DNA from: Phymatolithon calcareum
Taxonomy: Eukaryota > Rhodophyta > Florideophyceae > Hapalidiales
Length of the DNA: 64,000 bases
Reading direction: 5' to 3'
Assembly: GCA_977006965.1 (NCBI GenBank)
Contig: OZ345375.1
Coordinates: 1,364,001-1,428,000, forward strand
Shown here: one piece after another, positions 1 through 10,345 of the stretch
Layout of the letters: every line of letters starts with the position of its first letter
Numbering within the stretch: position 1 is the stretch's first letter
Notes under the pieces: generated by a model
Told to the model about the DNA's origin: nothing
Seen by the model: the letters and a program-made list of their open reading frames with translations, nothing else
Databases searched by the model: none
Translations under genes and position numbers: made by a program

Positions 1-310
1 TTTTCCCGGCAATGCGAACCACCTGGCCCTGACTTTACTTGTAGCGCTCTGCATGACCTCCGGGGTTCCGGTTTGTGCATGTGCCCATTAACGCGACTTA
101 TGGACTTCAAATGTCAACGCAGACACTTCAAGATCTTCGCCGCAAGGTCTAACCACTTTTTTGGAACTGCACGCCGTCCTTTCTCTCCTGGACTGGGACG
201 AAATATCCTCTGCAACAATCCTCGCAAATTCAGTTTGCAATAGCTTTACATGTTTATCGGCTGGAGCAGCAGAACCCTCAGCATCGTATCATAATACTCA
301 AATATCATAG

Positions 311-349
311 TTGCTCTTCGTCGAAAAAATTTTCGACAAGGAAGAGCAA
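311..349. repeat. Foldback (inverted repeat) with AT-rich apex
   Basis: An outer arm of nine bases (311-319) is exactly complementary to 341-349. An inner arm at 321-327 pairs with 330-336 around a two-base loop, with a small asymmetric bulge between. Weaker complementarity continues outwards to about 270-395, so a longer decayed palindrome is likely. Confidence 0.7.
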
Positions 350-993
350 CTACAGCATGAGGTGTGACTCATGATGATACTGTACGTGTTGTTCACTGGT
401 GGTTTTTGGAGCATAAGCGTCGATTTCTAAGTGCTTAGACACTTAGGTTCCATAATGCGCTGCACAACAAGCTCCCAACTGGAGTTTCTTGATTTGGTAA
501 CACTCGCGTGCCAAATGCATTCCGTTGGCAACTGTTATGTGTACTTCCGCTAGCACACATGTCGCTGCATTTCGGGCTCTCCTGCTCCTGTTGCAGGCTG
601 TCTGTTCCCGCGATGTCGTCTGCGGATTCGATGGGCAGACAGGGCACACAGGGCACACAGTAAAATTCATCGAGCGTTGCATTAGCGTAAAACGCGCCGC
701 CATCAGGCGACAGGAGAGGGGTGTGGACATGATTACAATCACCATTCTCTCTAGACATCCATTTTCCTTGCCCTAGTTATTCAGCCGCATTCTCCATTTC
801 CTTTTCAATCCAGGTTGTTTAGCCGCAAAAGAACAGTCGTTACAAATTGTCTAATTCCTGACCAAGAGCGAAGAGCATCAAGTCCACCATCAGCATTTTA
901 AGATTAATTTTGAAGGAGGAAAATTTCCAAAATTTTCATGTGGCTCAGCCGTTCTGTTCTACACCATGACACTAAGCGCAATGCTTGTTAGTA

Positions 994-1024
994 CGAGAAG
1001 ATGAATCTTAGATTCGTCTTCTCG
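994..1024. repeat. Foldback, 14-bp arms, 3-nt loop
   Basis: The arm at 994-1007 pairs with 1011-1024 with one mismatch across a TTA loop. It lies in an intergenic stretch about 300 bases before the TBC gene. Confidence 0.75.
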
Positions 1025-1341
1025 CGAAAGTAAAATTTACTGCATCATTTAGTTTAGATTCGAGCCATTCTTGCGTCCCACGGCCGCCAAGGTACTCGAG
1101 TATCATAAAGTTACTCCTCAGAAACCGCGAGCATTGGATCAACCTATCACATCGAAGAAACGTACAGTACAATCACGTGAGAACTAAAAATACATACGGG
1201 CGTACAGCGGCTGCAGTGAATGTTGGTATGATCACATGTCCGAAATTAGCGATTTTTCGGGTATAAGTTATGATTCAAGGCTGATTTTACCGAGATTTAT
1301 CATAGCATTCGCACGTGTACCTGACTGCGCCTCCTCCCTTT

Positions 1342-3135
1342 ATGCGCCGAGTCTCGGCATCATCGCACCATCAGCTGCATCGTCCCATAAAACGGCTTTC
1401 AGAGCCTCTGCACTGCAGTTCGGCTGGACTCTTGCTCTCACCTTTTCGCGCACTCGTCGAAGCAGCTGTGTGCATGGCCGCGTCACCGAGCATCGCGTGG
1501 GAGGTGTCCTCTTCTGACGGTGACGGCAACTCTGCCCGTCATGCCCGTTCGCAATCAGTCCCGCCGAATCCAACTGCGGCCTACGAAAGGCTTCTTCCCA
1601 GAAGCCTGTATTCCGACGATGACGATGAAAGTGGCTCAAGTGACGGAAGCGAACCGCTTTCTCTCCACCTCTCTAGGTTTGATGCCCAGGCTTCAGCTGA
1701 TGCCCTGCACCAGGATTTTGCTAGCATGACCTTTGACCAATCCGCACCGTTTCCGATCAAGAACCTCGATGAGATATACCGCAATGCGAGAAGCCGCGCA
1801 GATTCGGACGTGGAAGAGGGATTTGATGCACCACACATTCGTTCTGACTATGCACGACTTGGTGTGGAAGCTGATAGCGATGCTGGAAAATCCTCCTGTG
1901 ATATCCCGGGAGCATCAGATTCACCATCTAAGACAAAGACGGGACGCGCCCTTGCAGTTTCGCGGCTCAAGAAAGGGTGGAAGGCTATGAAACGCACCGG
2001 TGCGAAGAGCACTGCGTCAGCAGGAAAGTCATTGTCTAATCTATCGGCAGGGTATTGGAAACAATCACCACCTGTTACTCGTCAACCGTCTGCACAGGCT
2101 TCTGCCGACCGCGAAGAATGGCTCTCATCGATTTTGCCGGCGTGGAATAAGAAGTGTCACACTGCACGAACGCGCTGTCTGCTTTTCCGCGGCATACCAA
2201 GCAGTGTTCGTGGCGTTGTTTGGCGTACGGCGCTCGGAAATCCATTGAATGTATCTTCGGAATTGTTTGAAATTCTAAAAGAACGTGCTCGTGTTGGTCG
2301 AGCGGAGTATATGCGCGGCAAGGCCACGCTCGATTGCGCGGACGGCGACGTCGGTGGTATTGGAGGTCAGGCGGAAGGCATGATGGACCATGAACGCAGT
2401 GCGCATAAGGCGATTATGCTCGATTTGCCGCGTACGTTCCCCGAGCTCGCGTTCTTTCATGCTGAGGGAAGCCATTATGAGGACGCATTGCGCGATATTC
2501 TAGAGGCTTTTGTATATCTTCGCCCGGACGTTGGATACAGTCAGGGCATGTCATTTTTGGGAGCGGTTTTATTGCTATTCATGGAACCAGCGGACGCTTT
2601 CGAATGCTTTGTGACAATGCTTTTGTACAAAAGCTGCTTCTTGCAATTCTTTCGAATACAGATGCCGGACGTGCGAATATATCTCAACGTTCACGACCGA
2701 CTGCTGTCAGAGGAGATGCCGGTGTTACACGCGCATTTTAAAGAGCAGAACGTCGAAGCCGATATTTACATGATTAACTGGGTCATGTCACTATATTGCT
2801 GTGCGCTTCCTCTGGACCTCGTGTCTCGCATCTGGGATATTTATGTCGTGGATGGCGATGTGGCAATTTTCCGTGCCGCCTTGGGAATTCTAAAGTTTTT
2901 GCAGCAGCGACTTCTGGGCATGAAGTTTGAAGATATTGCCTCACTACTAAGCCATAGTATCCCCCCGGAGGACATAAGCGAAAATGCAATGATGCAGGCA
3001 ATACGAAGCGTTCGTTGCGTCACAAGGAAGCATTTCAAGGATGTCTTTGTCGAGTGTGAAAAGGATTACACTGACCCATATTCGAACTCAAACGCCGACG
3101 GTCCAGGTGCCAACGGTAGCGTTAGCAGCAAGTAG
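1342..3135 (+). CDS. TBC-domain Rab GTPase-activating protein
   Basis: A TBC-domain GAP that would stimulate GTP hydrolysis on Rab proteins and so control vesicle traffic in the cytosol. The single-exon product is 597 aa from the first ATG at 1342. A second ATG at 1474 gives 553 aa, and I cannot choose between them. The N-terminal half is low-complexity and rich in Ser/Asp. A basic stretch around residues 205-235 precedes the TBC domain (about 285-565). Both catalytic fingers are visible: the Arg finger in LDLPRTFP and the Gln finger in GYSQGM. The domain most resembles the TBC1D12/TBC1D14 type (WDIYVVDGDVAIFRAALGIL). The stop is 179 bp from the convergent asparaginase gene. The Rab target is unknown. 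Confidence 0.9.
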   Translation: MRRVSASSHHQLHRPIKRLSEPLHCSSAGLLLSPFRALVEAAVCMAASPSIAWEVSSSDGDGNSARHARSQSVPPNPTAAYERLLPRSLYSDDDDESGSSDGSEPLSLHLSRFDAQASADALHQDFASMTFDQSAPFPIKNLDEIYRNARSRADSDVEEGFDAPHIRSDYARLGVEADSDAGKSSCDIPGASDSPSKTKTGRALAVSRLKKGWKAMKRTGAKSTASAGKSLSNLSAGYWKQSPPVTRQPSAQASADREEWLSSILPAWNKKCHTARTRCLLFRGIPSSVRGVVWRTALGNPLNVSSELFEILKERARVGRAEYMRGKATLDCADGDVGGIGGQAEGMMDHERSAHKAIMLDLPRTFPELAFFHAEGSHYEDALRDILEAFVYLRPDVGYSQGMSFLGAVLLLFMEPADAFECFVTMLLYKSCFLQFFRIQMPDVRIYLNVHDRLLSEEMPVLHAHFKEQNVEADIYMINWVMSLYCCALPLDLVSRIWDIYVVDGDVAIFRAALGILKFLQQRLLGMKFEDIASLLSHSIPPEDISENAMMQAIRSVRCVTRKHFKDVFVECEKDYTDPYSNSNADGPGANGSVSSK

Positions 3136-3314
3136 AGGAAAATGGGGATTGTGCATATATCTCGCTTCGAAGGCATAGAATGTGTATCAATGGCAAGCAG
3201 CCAGCGGGACCACCGCTCACTATATTTAACTAACACTAACAGAAACCGCAATTCACTTTCATATTTAACACTCTTCTGTTTTGTTCGATTTGTAGCTGAC
3301 GAAATTTGTTCCAA

Positions 3315-4519
3315 TTAGTCTTTCCAAATCCGAACTGTGTTCTGACCCTGCCAGTTGCGTGCACCGCGAAACATGCCGACAGAGTTGAAATCAGACAAAA
3401 CCTCTCCGGAAGGCGTGACGCACACAAAACCGCCTGTGCCCTCTGGGAACTCGCGGTGGACGACGCTATTCACAGCATCACGACACGACAACCCGCCGTA
3501 TTCCATCGCGAAACAGACACGACTAGCGGCGCTAAGACGAAGAAAATGTTCCCCGTTACCCGTGCCACTGAGCGCACACGATCGATTCGACGCATAGGAC
3601 CCAGCGCCGATGACGGGTGTGTCCCCGATACGGCCCGCCATCTTTCCAGTCTGTCCTCCTGTTGACGTCACGCATGCGACGTTGCCGGCGCCATCGCAAA
3701 CCGCTGCGCCGACCGTTTCGCCTTCAGGAACAGATTCGCCAGACGCTTTTGGATTGGTCTTGGATGACTCTGAGGACTTTGTCACTGTGCCTCCGGAATG
3801 ATCGAGTTCCACTTTTCCGGCTGCTTTGGCGCGCAACAACGCCTTGGATCGACGTTCGGTTATGAACCATTCTTTAGGCCTTCTTTGAATCGTGCGCGGA
3901 AAATTATCGGCGTATGCTTCCGCAGACTCGAAACCTAGAAATTGAAATCGAGCGACGCTATGCACTATGGTCGCAAGACGAGCTGGATTCTGAACGGTTC
4001 GCACTGTGGTTTAGAAGGTGGATCGTCAGCAAGGACGCCAACGATTAGCACTTGGAGTTGAAGTGGACGAGGATGTAGTAACGTACAGCCGCATACTGCG
4101 CCAGTTCGAAGTGTTTCGCCGTACATGACCGATGCTTCATTCTCCACAAACTCATGGTCATTGAGAACTGCACCTTTTCCTGTTTTTCATGGATGGACGA
4201 AGACATTCGTTATCAGATGAGATGTTACGCCCGTCCGAGTTTAGCGAATGATAGTAGATTCACACGAAGACCTACCGGCGTTGAACAAATAACTGTCCTC
4301 CATAACCTCAACAGCCGCTAATGCTGCTGCAAGAGCCAGGGGAGGCCGAGGGATGTCGTGTAGCGCCCAGCAATCTGAGAGTTGTTCATTTTCAAGCACT
4401 GCGACACCCTGGTCAAGCGACTTTGATAATACAGCCTCGTAAGGAAGTCGGTCAGTGGAACGACTGATAACACCAGCTCCGCCGTGAATGGCAATCGCCC
4501 ACTTCCCCGAGGGCGGCAT
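3315..4519 (-). CDS. Isoaspartyl peptidase/L-asparaginase family (Ntn hydrolase), three exons
   Basis: A member of the plant-type asparaginase / isoaspartyl aminopeptidase family, which self-cleaves to expose an N-terminal Thr that hydrolyses Asn or isoaspartyl dipeptides. My model is exons 4276-4519, 4087-4179 and 3315-4003, giving 341 aa. Introns of 96 nt (4180-4275, GTAGGT..CAG) and 83 nt (4004-4086, GTACGT..CAG) restore the family order: IHGGAG near the N-terminus, FNAGKGAV across intron 1, a GLRTVQNPARLA join across intron 2, then the nucleophile region GETVGAAV and the binding loop TSTGGQTGKMAGRIGD. The residue before the nucleophile Thr is Glu, where Gly or Asp is more usual. The start at 4519 is the first ATG; the open frame itself begins a few codons upstream. 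Confidence 0.85.
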
Positions 4520-4730
4520 TTCGGAAAAGACTGACAACTCCTGCTTGAAACTAATTGTTCACCTCAGACGGAAATAGTAGATCCCGTTGCCTAGGGTTGG
4601 TCATCTCACATGTCTACGAATATCCTGGTTTTCTCCTTCCACTGAAACGGACTCCCCTTCCACTGCAACGGAACCAGTAAACGTTCATTCTGTTCCGCCA
4701 AATGGAACATTTTTCCGTTTGGCTCTAATG

Positions 4731-4774
4731 TCCGGGTCGCGTAACACCTGTCAACAGGTGTGATGCGATCCGGA
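4731..4774. repeat. Foldback, 21-bp arms, 2-nt loop
   Basis: 4731-4751 pairs with 4754-4774 with three mismatches around a CA apex. It is GC-rich for an intergenic element and has no T-run, so an intrinsic terminator is not the reading. Confidence 0.8.
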
Positions 4775-4968
4775 AACTGAACCTGCCATAATTTTGAAAT
4801 CTATAGACTTGCATATTCAAAGAGGCCAGCTCTAGTATGGATCGAGATAGTCAGAAGCAAACAAGTAGAGAATGTGAACTGTACATTGGGGAAAGAAATG
4901 CAGTCAACGTTGCGAAAGTTGTGAACATGCGCGTAATTTGAACTCATTCTAAGGAGGTATACTTCTTA

Positions 4969-4993
4969 GGATAAGCAGCTTGGCTGCTTATCC
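4969..4993. repeat. Perfect foldback, 11-bp arms
   Basis: GGATAAGCAGC at 4969-4979 is exactly repeated in inverted orientation at 4983-4993 across a TTG loop. Confidence 0.8.
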
Positions 4994-5559
4994 TCACAGT
5001 AGTCAAGCGAGTCGTGCTGGAATCTCTGGTGAGCAATACCGCAGCCGAAGTCTTTTCCATAGCCCTCAATTAAGAACTCACGGCCTCAAATTATAATTCA
5101 GGAAACTGTCAAATGGCATCGACACAAGACAATGAATCTAATCGAGCCTGTTTGTCAGCAAAACGGGCTTGGTGATGCTTGTCCGGCTTTCTGTGACATT
5201 AATTGCTAAGACTTTCGTTCAAAGCCGAGTTGTAAGACAAAAATAACATTAATGGTAGAGAGACAGTGTCGGTTACAACCGGGGAATGTATCATATTGTC
5301 TACTCCCGTCTTCAGCCGTTTCAGATCCAGTTGCCGATGTTCTCCAGTCGCAGCCAAAGTCACACCGCCACAACTGTTCAAGCCACCAACTAAGCATTGG
5401 CAATAAGAACGGCAGCGAATGACGCCGTCTTCTTTCTGGTTCGTATGCTCTTTCCAAGCGCTCGGCTGGTGAGAACATTATCCCCAAATCTAACCCGAAC
5501 TTGCGCCACTTCTTCTTGCTGCTGCGCATTCAGCTACCGACACCCCGATCTTGGAGGCA

Positions 5560-6231
5560 ATGCAGGTACAAGCTCAGCAAGTAAAAATGGTTTCCACCGT
5601 CACATTTTTCATCTCGTCCACCTTCTTCGCTTTGACGTGCCTATACGCGTTGAAGAAAAGCTCTCGAGCAAATCATGTGACCGGTCCGAGTAGTGGACCA
5701 AGAATCGGCAAATTTGTTCGCGCCCCGTCATCGACGAGGCGAGTTAAGCACGAGAAGCGAATCAGGGTCATAGGTATCCTAAACACGGGCGCGAAAAAAG
5801 GGTTGATCGTCAACAGCAAGATCGGTACCGAAAAATCAAGAAGAGCGCATCGAATTGATAGAGATGCTCGGGTAGACGGCACTTTCATGTCGTCCTTTGG
5901 CGTTACTAGTCGGGAAAAGAAATTCGAGGCGGATTTGAGGCATGATCTGGGCGAGCTTTTCCCTTCCTCAAGCCCGGAGCCGAGTGTGGAGCCGTCGGAC
6001 GAACCTGGTCCGAAGTTGACATCGACGTACAAGAAAAAAGGAAAAGTACACCCGATCATGATCGTTGCCTTTACTCTCTTCGGTGCTATTTTCATTATTC
6101 TGTGCCTGAAATCAATGGGAACACTCGAGCATTGTTTGGAAAAGCATTTTCTTTACAACCGCTTTCGTGCCTGGGAACAGACTACCGCAATTGGATCCAG
6201 TACTCCCGGGGTGCCTCCACGGCCCCTCTGA
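5560..6231 (+). CDS. Unknown protein with two membrane segments
   Basis: I do not recognise this 223-aa protein. The first ATG is at 5560; the open frame begins slightly upstream at a non-ATG codon. A hydrophobic segment lies near residues 15-32 (a signal anchor or first membrane helix). A basic, Ser-rich linker follows, then an acidic stretch, then a second strong membrane segment around 165-182 (MIVAFTLFGAIFIILCL). After it come a conserved-looking HCLEKHFLYNRFRAWEQ stretch and a Pro-rich end. The most likely topology is two-pass. The spacing of hydrophobic and charged blocks makes it a credible gene, but no function can be proposed. Confidence 0.55.
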   Translation: MQVQAQQVKMVSTVTFFISSTFFALTCLYALKKSSRANHVTGPSSGPRIGKFVRAPSSTRRVKHEKRIRVIGILNTGAKKGLIVNSKIGTEKSRRAHRIDRDARVDGTFMSSFGVTSREKKFEADLRHDLGELFPSSSPEPSVEPSDEPGPKLTSTYKKKGKVHPIMIVAFTLFGAIFIILCLKSMGTLEHCLEKHFLYNRFRAWEQTTAIGSSTPGVPPRPL

Positions 6232-6962
6232 AAGTATGGCGTAGTTTATAGAAATTATGCGAACAGCAATCCATAGGACTAAATCAGCAGTCTATTGCCG
6301 CTCTCGGTACAATTCTTTTATATGGCAGACCTGCGAGCAATCCCTTGGTTTTTCCTGAATGTCGCGGATTTGAACTGGATCGTTCGCCTGGTTCTGATAT
6401 AAGCCTAATGGTGCCAATGAATGACCGACTGTACCTTGACAACGAAAGCACAAATGGGACACCGAATTAATCATTGGAAGAGTGCCCGATGTAGCTCATC
6501 ATCTACGGTATAGGTTAAAATATACAATGAATGCGAAAGAAAATGCTATTAAATAGCATTGCCTTTCCCACTCATTGCATATTTCCATCAGCTCTTGTCG
6601 TTATTCCATGTTTTTCACGGCTATATTAGTGGTCTAAAGCTTTCTTCTTCCCTTCGTCATGTGATCATTACTTCAAGTAACTTACTTGGTTTATAGTTCA
6701 TAACCATCGTTTTCAAGTAACGTGGAATTCCACTATGGCTTCCCAACAACCGAGTGCATAAACCAGTCTATGACATCCTTTTTTATTCCAAGTTTTTTTT
6801 AAAGCCCCACAGTCATACGAATATACGGGCAAGGCTTCCTCAGGTGCTACCCTCACTAGGGCGGCTCTACTCTTATGTCTGGTATTCTATCTGAGCCCCT
6901 AGCATGTACTCTGTTATTTTTGATAGCTCTTCGTAGCAGTTTTCGAGGCGTCGCTTCTTTTT
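6232..6962. other. Intergenic stretch, AT-rich, one foldback
   Basis: No gene is visible. The sequence is AT-rich with T-runs (6778-6800) and includes the foldback at 6520-6582. Confidence 0.6.
6520..6582. repeat. Foldback, 30-bp arms, 3-nt loop
   Basis: 6520-6549 pairs with 6553-6582 at 25 of 30 positions around a TAA apex. Its size and near-pairing resemble a small-RNA precursor hairpin, but nothing here shows that it is transcribed. Confidence 0.8.
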
Positions 6963-7356
6963 TCAGTACAGGTCTTCTTCATTCTGCATACTCTCGATGA
7001 TGCTTTTGCTGAAGAGCAAAATGTCATCTAATGCCTTTTCAGTTGCCGCTCTGTCTTCTTCCTTGAGTGCATAGGCTGACAAGTTTCGATCCAGGGTCTC
7101 CATGTGCTGTCTGACTTTGTTTCCGAATCTATCTGCCATCAGTGTGGTAGACACTTGGGGAAATCTTCCAACAGCGTACTGAACCGCCAGTATGGCATCT
7201 TTGTTCCAACGGTAGAGTTTTAAGTAGACTTCTAGAAGAAGGATCTGAAAAGGTCAAGATCAACGGGAAATTCAGTCCCTTTCATTGGACACGCTGATCT
7301 TTGTTCATATTACAACACCGACTTATTTTTCAACATATGGCCAAAACCTGAAACAT
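6963..7356 (-). CDS. Possible small two-exon gene, 96 aa, unknown
   Basis: A coding-like stretch reads from the acceptor ..TTTTCAG at 7245 down to a stop at 6963. It gives ILLLEVYLKLYRWNKDAIL.. followed by an acidic helical C-terminus ending NEEDLY. An ATG at 7356 followed by a 9-nt first exon (MFQ) joins in frame across a 103-nt interval (7245-7347) bounded by GT and AG. That is the size of the other introns here, but the GTTTTG donor is weak, so the first exon may be wrong. The protein looks wholly alpha-helical. I do not recognise it. Confidence 0.35.
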
Positions 7357-7500
7357 GTGGTTCCCGACAGTCCGCCTCTCCTACCTTTACCTTGAACCTT
7401 CCCTTACCGACCCACGTACGTCGTAGAATTTATGTCTATAACGACACAAGTACTACGACGTCAACCGTATCCGCGTGGCAACATCACTTGATCCATTCCC

Positions 7501-9219
7501 ATGGCCAACGCATTCGTGTCCAGCCCTGGTTCCGCACTCGTCACCCCTAAACGACGAAGTCCTCTTCGTCATCAGTGCGTCTCTACCCGTACCGCACCTA
7601 ACATCGCAAGCATCAGCATGAGCGCAACTCGTTCTCCATGGCCCTTCAAACGCTTTCTCAAAACCTTCTTCTGGTACACACCACTCGGTCCCCTAGTGGG
7701 CCGACCCTCCTCCCCCACGCTGGCGGTCCGTCAGCCCGCTGCCCCGAAGGCTGCCCGTACCGGCCGAACAGTTCTGGTCACAGGCGCCGCAGGCGGTGTT
7801 GGTCGCCGCGTTGTGCGCGAGCTGCTACGTGACGGTGTGCGCGTGCGTGCACTTGTACGAAACCTCGATGCAGGCGTGCGCGTCCTTCGCAAAGCAGGAG
7901 TTTCAACGGCATTGCTCGACGCGGCGACAGATAGCTCTCGAAGGGATACACAATTGCAGTTCATTGTGTCGGACTTGTTCAACCTACGCGACGATATGTT
8001 TGACGGTGTGGACGCTGTCATCAGTGCGACGGGTACTCGTATCGGGCCTGTGGATGACACGCCGGACAGGGCGAAGTATTATCAGGGACTAGTGTTCTAT
8101 CCACCGACAGTGCTTGAAGATACACCGGAAAATGTAGAGTATGTCGGTGTGAAGGCGTTGGTGGAGGCGGCCGCAGCAGCGTTTTCGAAAGGGAAGATGA
8201 CACCGGTGTGGACATTTGATTCTGAAGAGGAAGTGAACGCAACATGGGGCCCGCTCGATGATGTTGTAATGGGCGGTGTGTCACAGTCGAAAATAGCCGT
8301 GGAAAATGGGGTGTTAGTCTTCACTGGAAACCTCTCTGTTCAGAACCGTGGGGGATTTGCATCAACTCGATCTATTGACTTCCCCTCGCCAATCGATTTG
8401 AGTTCGTACGACGGTGTGATGCTACGTGTAAGGGGAGATGGGAAACGGTACAAATTCATTGTTCGCTGCGATCGCAAGTGGGATGGAATAGGGCACTGTT
8501 TCAGCTTTGATACAGTTGACAACGAGTATATCGATGTGAAGATTCCGTGGAAAAGCTTCAACACCGTGTTCCGTGGTAGGACCATGCCGAACGAAGCAGC
8601 TGTAAATCCGGCCGAGATAAGCGCGATTCAAATCATGCTGTCCAAATTCGAATATGATGGGGCGCTCAACCCCAAATTCTCAGACGGTTCTTTCGAACTG
8701 CGTAGTGGCACTATCAAGGCATACAAGGAGCTCCCTGCCGATGCATCTGTCCGAAACGTTCCCAATCGATTCGTCCACTGCAGTACGGCCGGTGCCACGC
8801 GAGTGTTGCGAAAGTCCGAGTTTAATGAGAAGGAATTGCCTCCAGCTGTGCGATTGAATGACACGGTTGGGCGTGTGGTGGAATGGAAACTTGCTGGGGA
8901 GGATGTGGTGCGACAGACGGTTGGAAAATATGGATATACCATTATTAGACCTTGCGCCATGACCGAAAAGGAAGCCGTGGGTTTGGATGGTTTGCAGCTG
9001 GATCAGGGGGACAACATTACCGGGCAGGCGTCTCGCGATGATATTGCAAGGCTGATGGTGGAGGCGCTTTTTGATGAAAAGCTTACCAACAAGACGTTCG
9101 AGGTTAGGCAGACAGAAGGGGAAAGTGTTGGCACTCTGAAAAATCAGACAGGGAAGCTTGTACCGGATTCAGATGCTACATCCCGAAACTTTGGTCCGTT
9201 TCCTTATGTTCCGTCTTAA
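7501..9219 (+). CDS. HCF173: HCF173-like plastid protein: split atypical SDR with CIA30 domain
   Basis: A 572-aa single-exon protein. Residues 1-75 are rich in Ser, Arg and Ala and poor in acids, as expected of a plastid transit peptide. A Rossmann start follows (VLVTGAAGGVGRR, about 91-103). A CIA30 domain (about 236-412, WTFDSEEEVN to SGTIKAY, including DDVVMGGVS) is inserted in the fold, which resumes to the end (IIRPCAMTEKEA, about 495). This architecture is that of Arabidopsis HCF173, needed for psbA mRNA stability and translation start in photosystem II biogenesis. Other CIA30/SDR plastid proteins exist, so the orthology is inferred from architecture. The glycine motif is retained, so nucleotide binding is possible. 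Confidence 0.8.
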   Translation: MANAFVSSPGSALVTPKRRSPLRHQCVSTRTAPNIASISMSATRSPWPFKRFLKTFFWYTPLGPLVGRPSSPTLAVRQPAAPKAARTGRTVLVTGAAGGVGRRVVRELLRDGVRVRALVRNLDAGVRVLRKAGVSTALLDAATDSSRRDTQLQFIVSDLFNLRDDMFDGVDAVISATGTRIGPVDDTPDRAKYYQGLVFYPPTVLEDTPENVEYVGVKALVEAAAAAFSKGKMTPVWTFDSEEEVNATWGPLDDVVMGGVSQSKIAVENGVLVFTGNLSVQNRGGFASTRSIDFPSPIDLSSYDGVMLRVRGDGKRYKFIVRCDRKWDGIGHCFSFDTVDNEYIDVKIPWKSFNTVFRGRTMPNEAAVNPAEISAIQIMLSKFEYDGALNPKFSDGSFELRSGTIKAYKELPADASVRNVPNRFVHCSTAGATRVLRKSEFNEKELPPAVRLNDTVGRVVEWKLAGEDVVRQTVGKYGYTIIRPCAMTEKEAVGLDGLQLDQGDNITGQASRDDIARLMVEALFDEKLTNKTFEVRQTEGESVGTLKNQTGKLVPDSDATSRNFGPFPYVPS

Positions 9220-10345
9220 CCGCCTAATAGACTGCGAGCGGGTTTACAAGATGTAAAATGCGTTGTTTGTCTCACCTCAACTTTGTCGTCCTTTTTGCAT
9301 CCTATTGGCTGTCCTCGTAACAAGCACAAAATCTTTATGGTTTGTGTGTTGGTGCCGTGAACTTTGTCGCAAGCATTCTCTCTGGATCTAGAGGTGTCCC
9401 ATCCCGGCGGGCTTTCTCATGCTGCTAAATGCAGTACAGTACAGGTGAGCAGTTGCCTAACGCAACGTTCCAGTTTTCGGGATGCAAAATGCATTCTGCA
9501 AATGGGAGATGGACACGTACCCCTCTAGTCACTTTATGCGCTCTGTAATGCTAGTTAGAACCAATCATAAGAGCCAACCTACATGTTGTCTGCAGTTGCT
9601 CCTTTTACACCCAAATAACGTGAGCACGAAATCGTTCTTTTTCTCTCGACCCAATTCTGCTCCATCCGAAAATCCATACTCTCCCCAGGTCTCACCGACA
9701 ATCTGTCGTGAATCACTCGAGCCAGTCAGCTCTCGAAAAAAACGAACGAATTTGAAGCTGAGCACCAAAAACTGTGCACACCCTCGTCGACCAGACCAGA
9801 CCAGACCGGAACAGACATGTTGATCGAGCAGGCGTTATCTGCAGGCGGCGCATTTTTGGAAGCACAACATTCGGAGTGATTCTCCCCTAAAATATTCATG
9901 TATCTAAGAAACACATGTGCTTTGCGTTGCTCACGATTGCAGTCTCCACTGTCCGTGACGCAGGTACTCTTGGCATACACTGCCAAGCTCTCCACAATTG
10001 CAGACACACATACCCACGGAATGCAATTTTTCTGCTCAACTGTCTCTTTGCTAACTGCACACTCAAGGAACTACTGTACAGCCTCGGTATGGGAAATTCT
10101 TGAACGATGCTTCCCAAGACCGCAGTCCCTGTCGTGAGTAACAGGGCAACTTCAATCGACGCAAAATGCCCGAGCACGTCTCTAAATGTAAATCTTTGCC
10201 AACATTTGCTCTCTCCACTTCCAGTATCCTGAAGCGAATGCCCACAAACAAGATGCAAAGTGTATCCCGTTTAACAAATGCCAACTATATCTAACCCAAG
10301 CTCCCAGCCCCCTAATCCCCAATTCCCGCACGAGCGAGAATCCCC
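9220..10345. other. Intergenic stretch
   Basis: No gene supported. Short overlapping frames on both strands lack motifs. A CCAGA pentamer run (about 9790-9808) and TACTGTAC/GTACAGTAC-type words (9432-9446, 10072-10081) are present. Confidence 0.55.

Larger units (their letters stand above)
1..1341. other. Intergenic stretch with two foldbacks
   Basis: I see no supportable gene here. Short open frames occur on both strands around 435-776, but they overlap each other, lack recognisable motifs and have low-complexity composition. The stretch contains the foldbacks at 311-349 and 994-1024. The last few hundred bases presumably hold the promoter of the TBC gene, but no clear TATA element decides it. 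Confidence 0.6.
4520..5559. other. Intergenic stretch with two foldbacks
   Basis: No supportable gene. Open frames at 5199-5529 on the minus strand have no recognisable motif. The interval holds the foldbacks at 4731-4774 and 4969-4993. A short direct repeat (TTCCACTG followed by A or C and AACGGA) occurs twice near 4637-4674. Confidence 0.55.

Noticed and set aside
435-776. Overlapping ORFs on both strands before the TBC gene
   Set aside because: No motifs, mutually overlapping, and parts are simple CCCTGT/GTGCC repeats; not supportable as genes.
4731-4774. Foldbacks as intrinsic transcription terminators
   Set aside because: This is a nuclear eukaryotic genome, and the hairpins lack following T-runs and fixed positions after stops.
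9785-9815. CCAGA repeat as a CRISPR-like or regulatory array
   Set aside because: It is a three- to four-unit microsatellite with no spacers.
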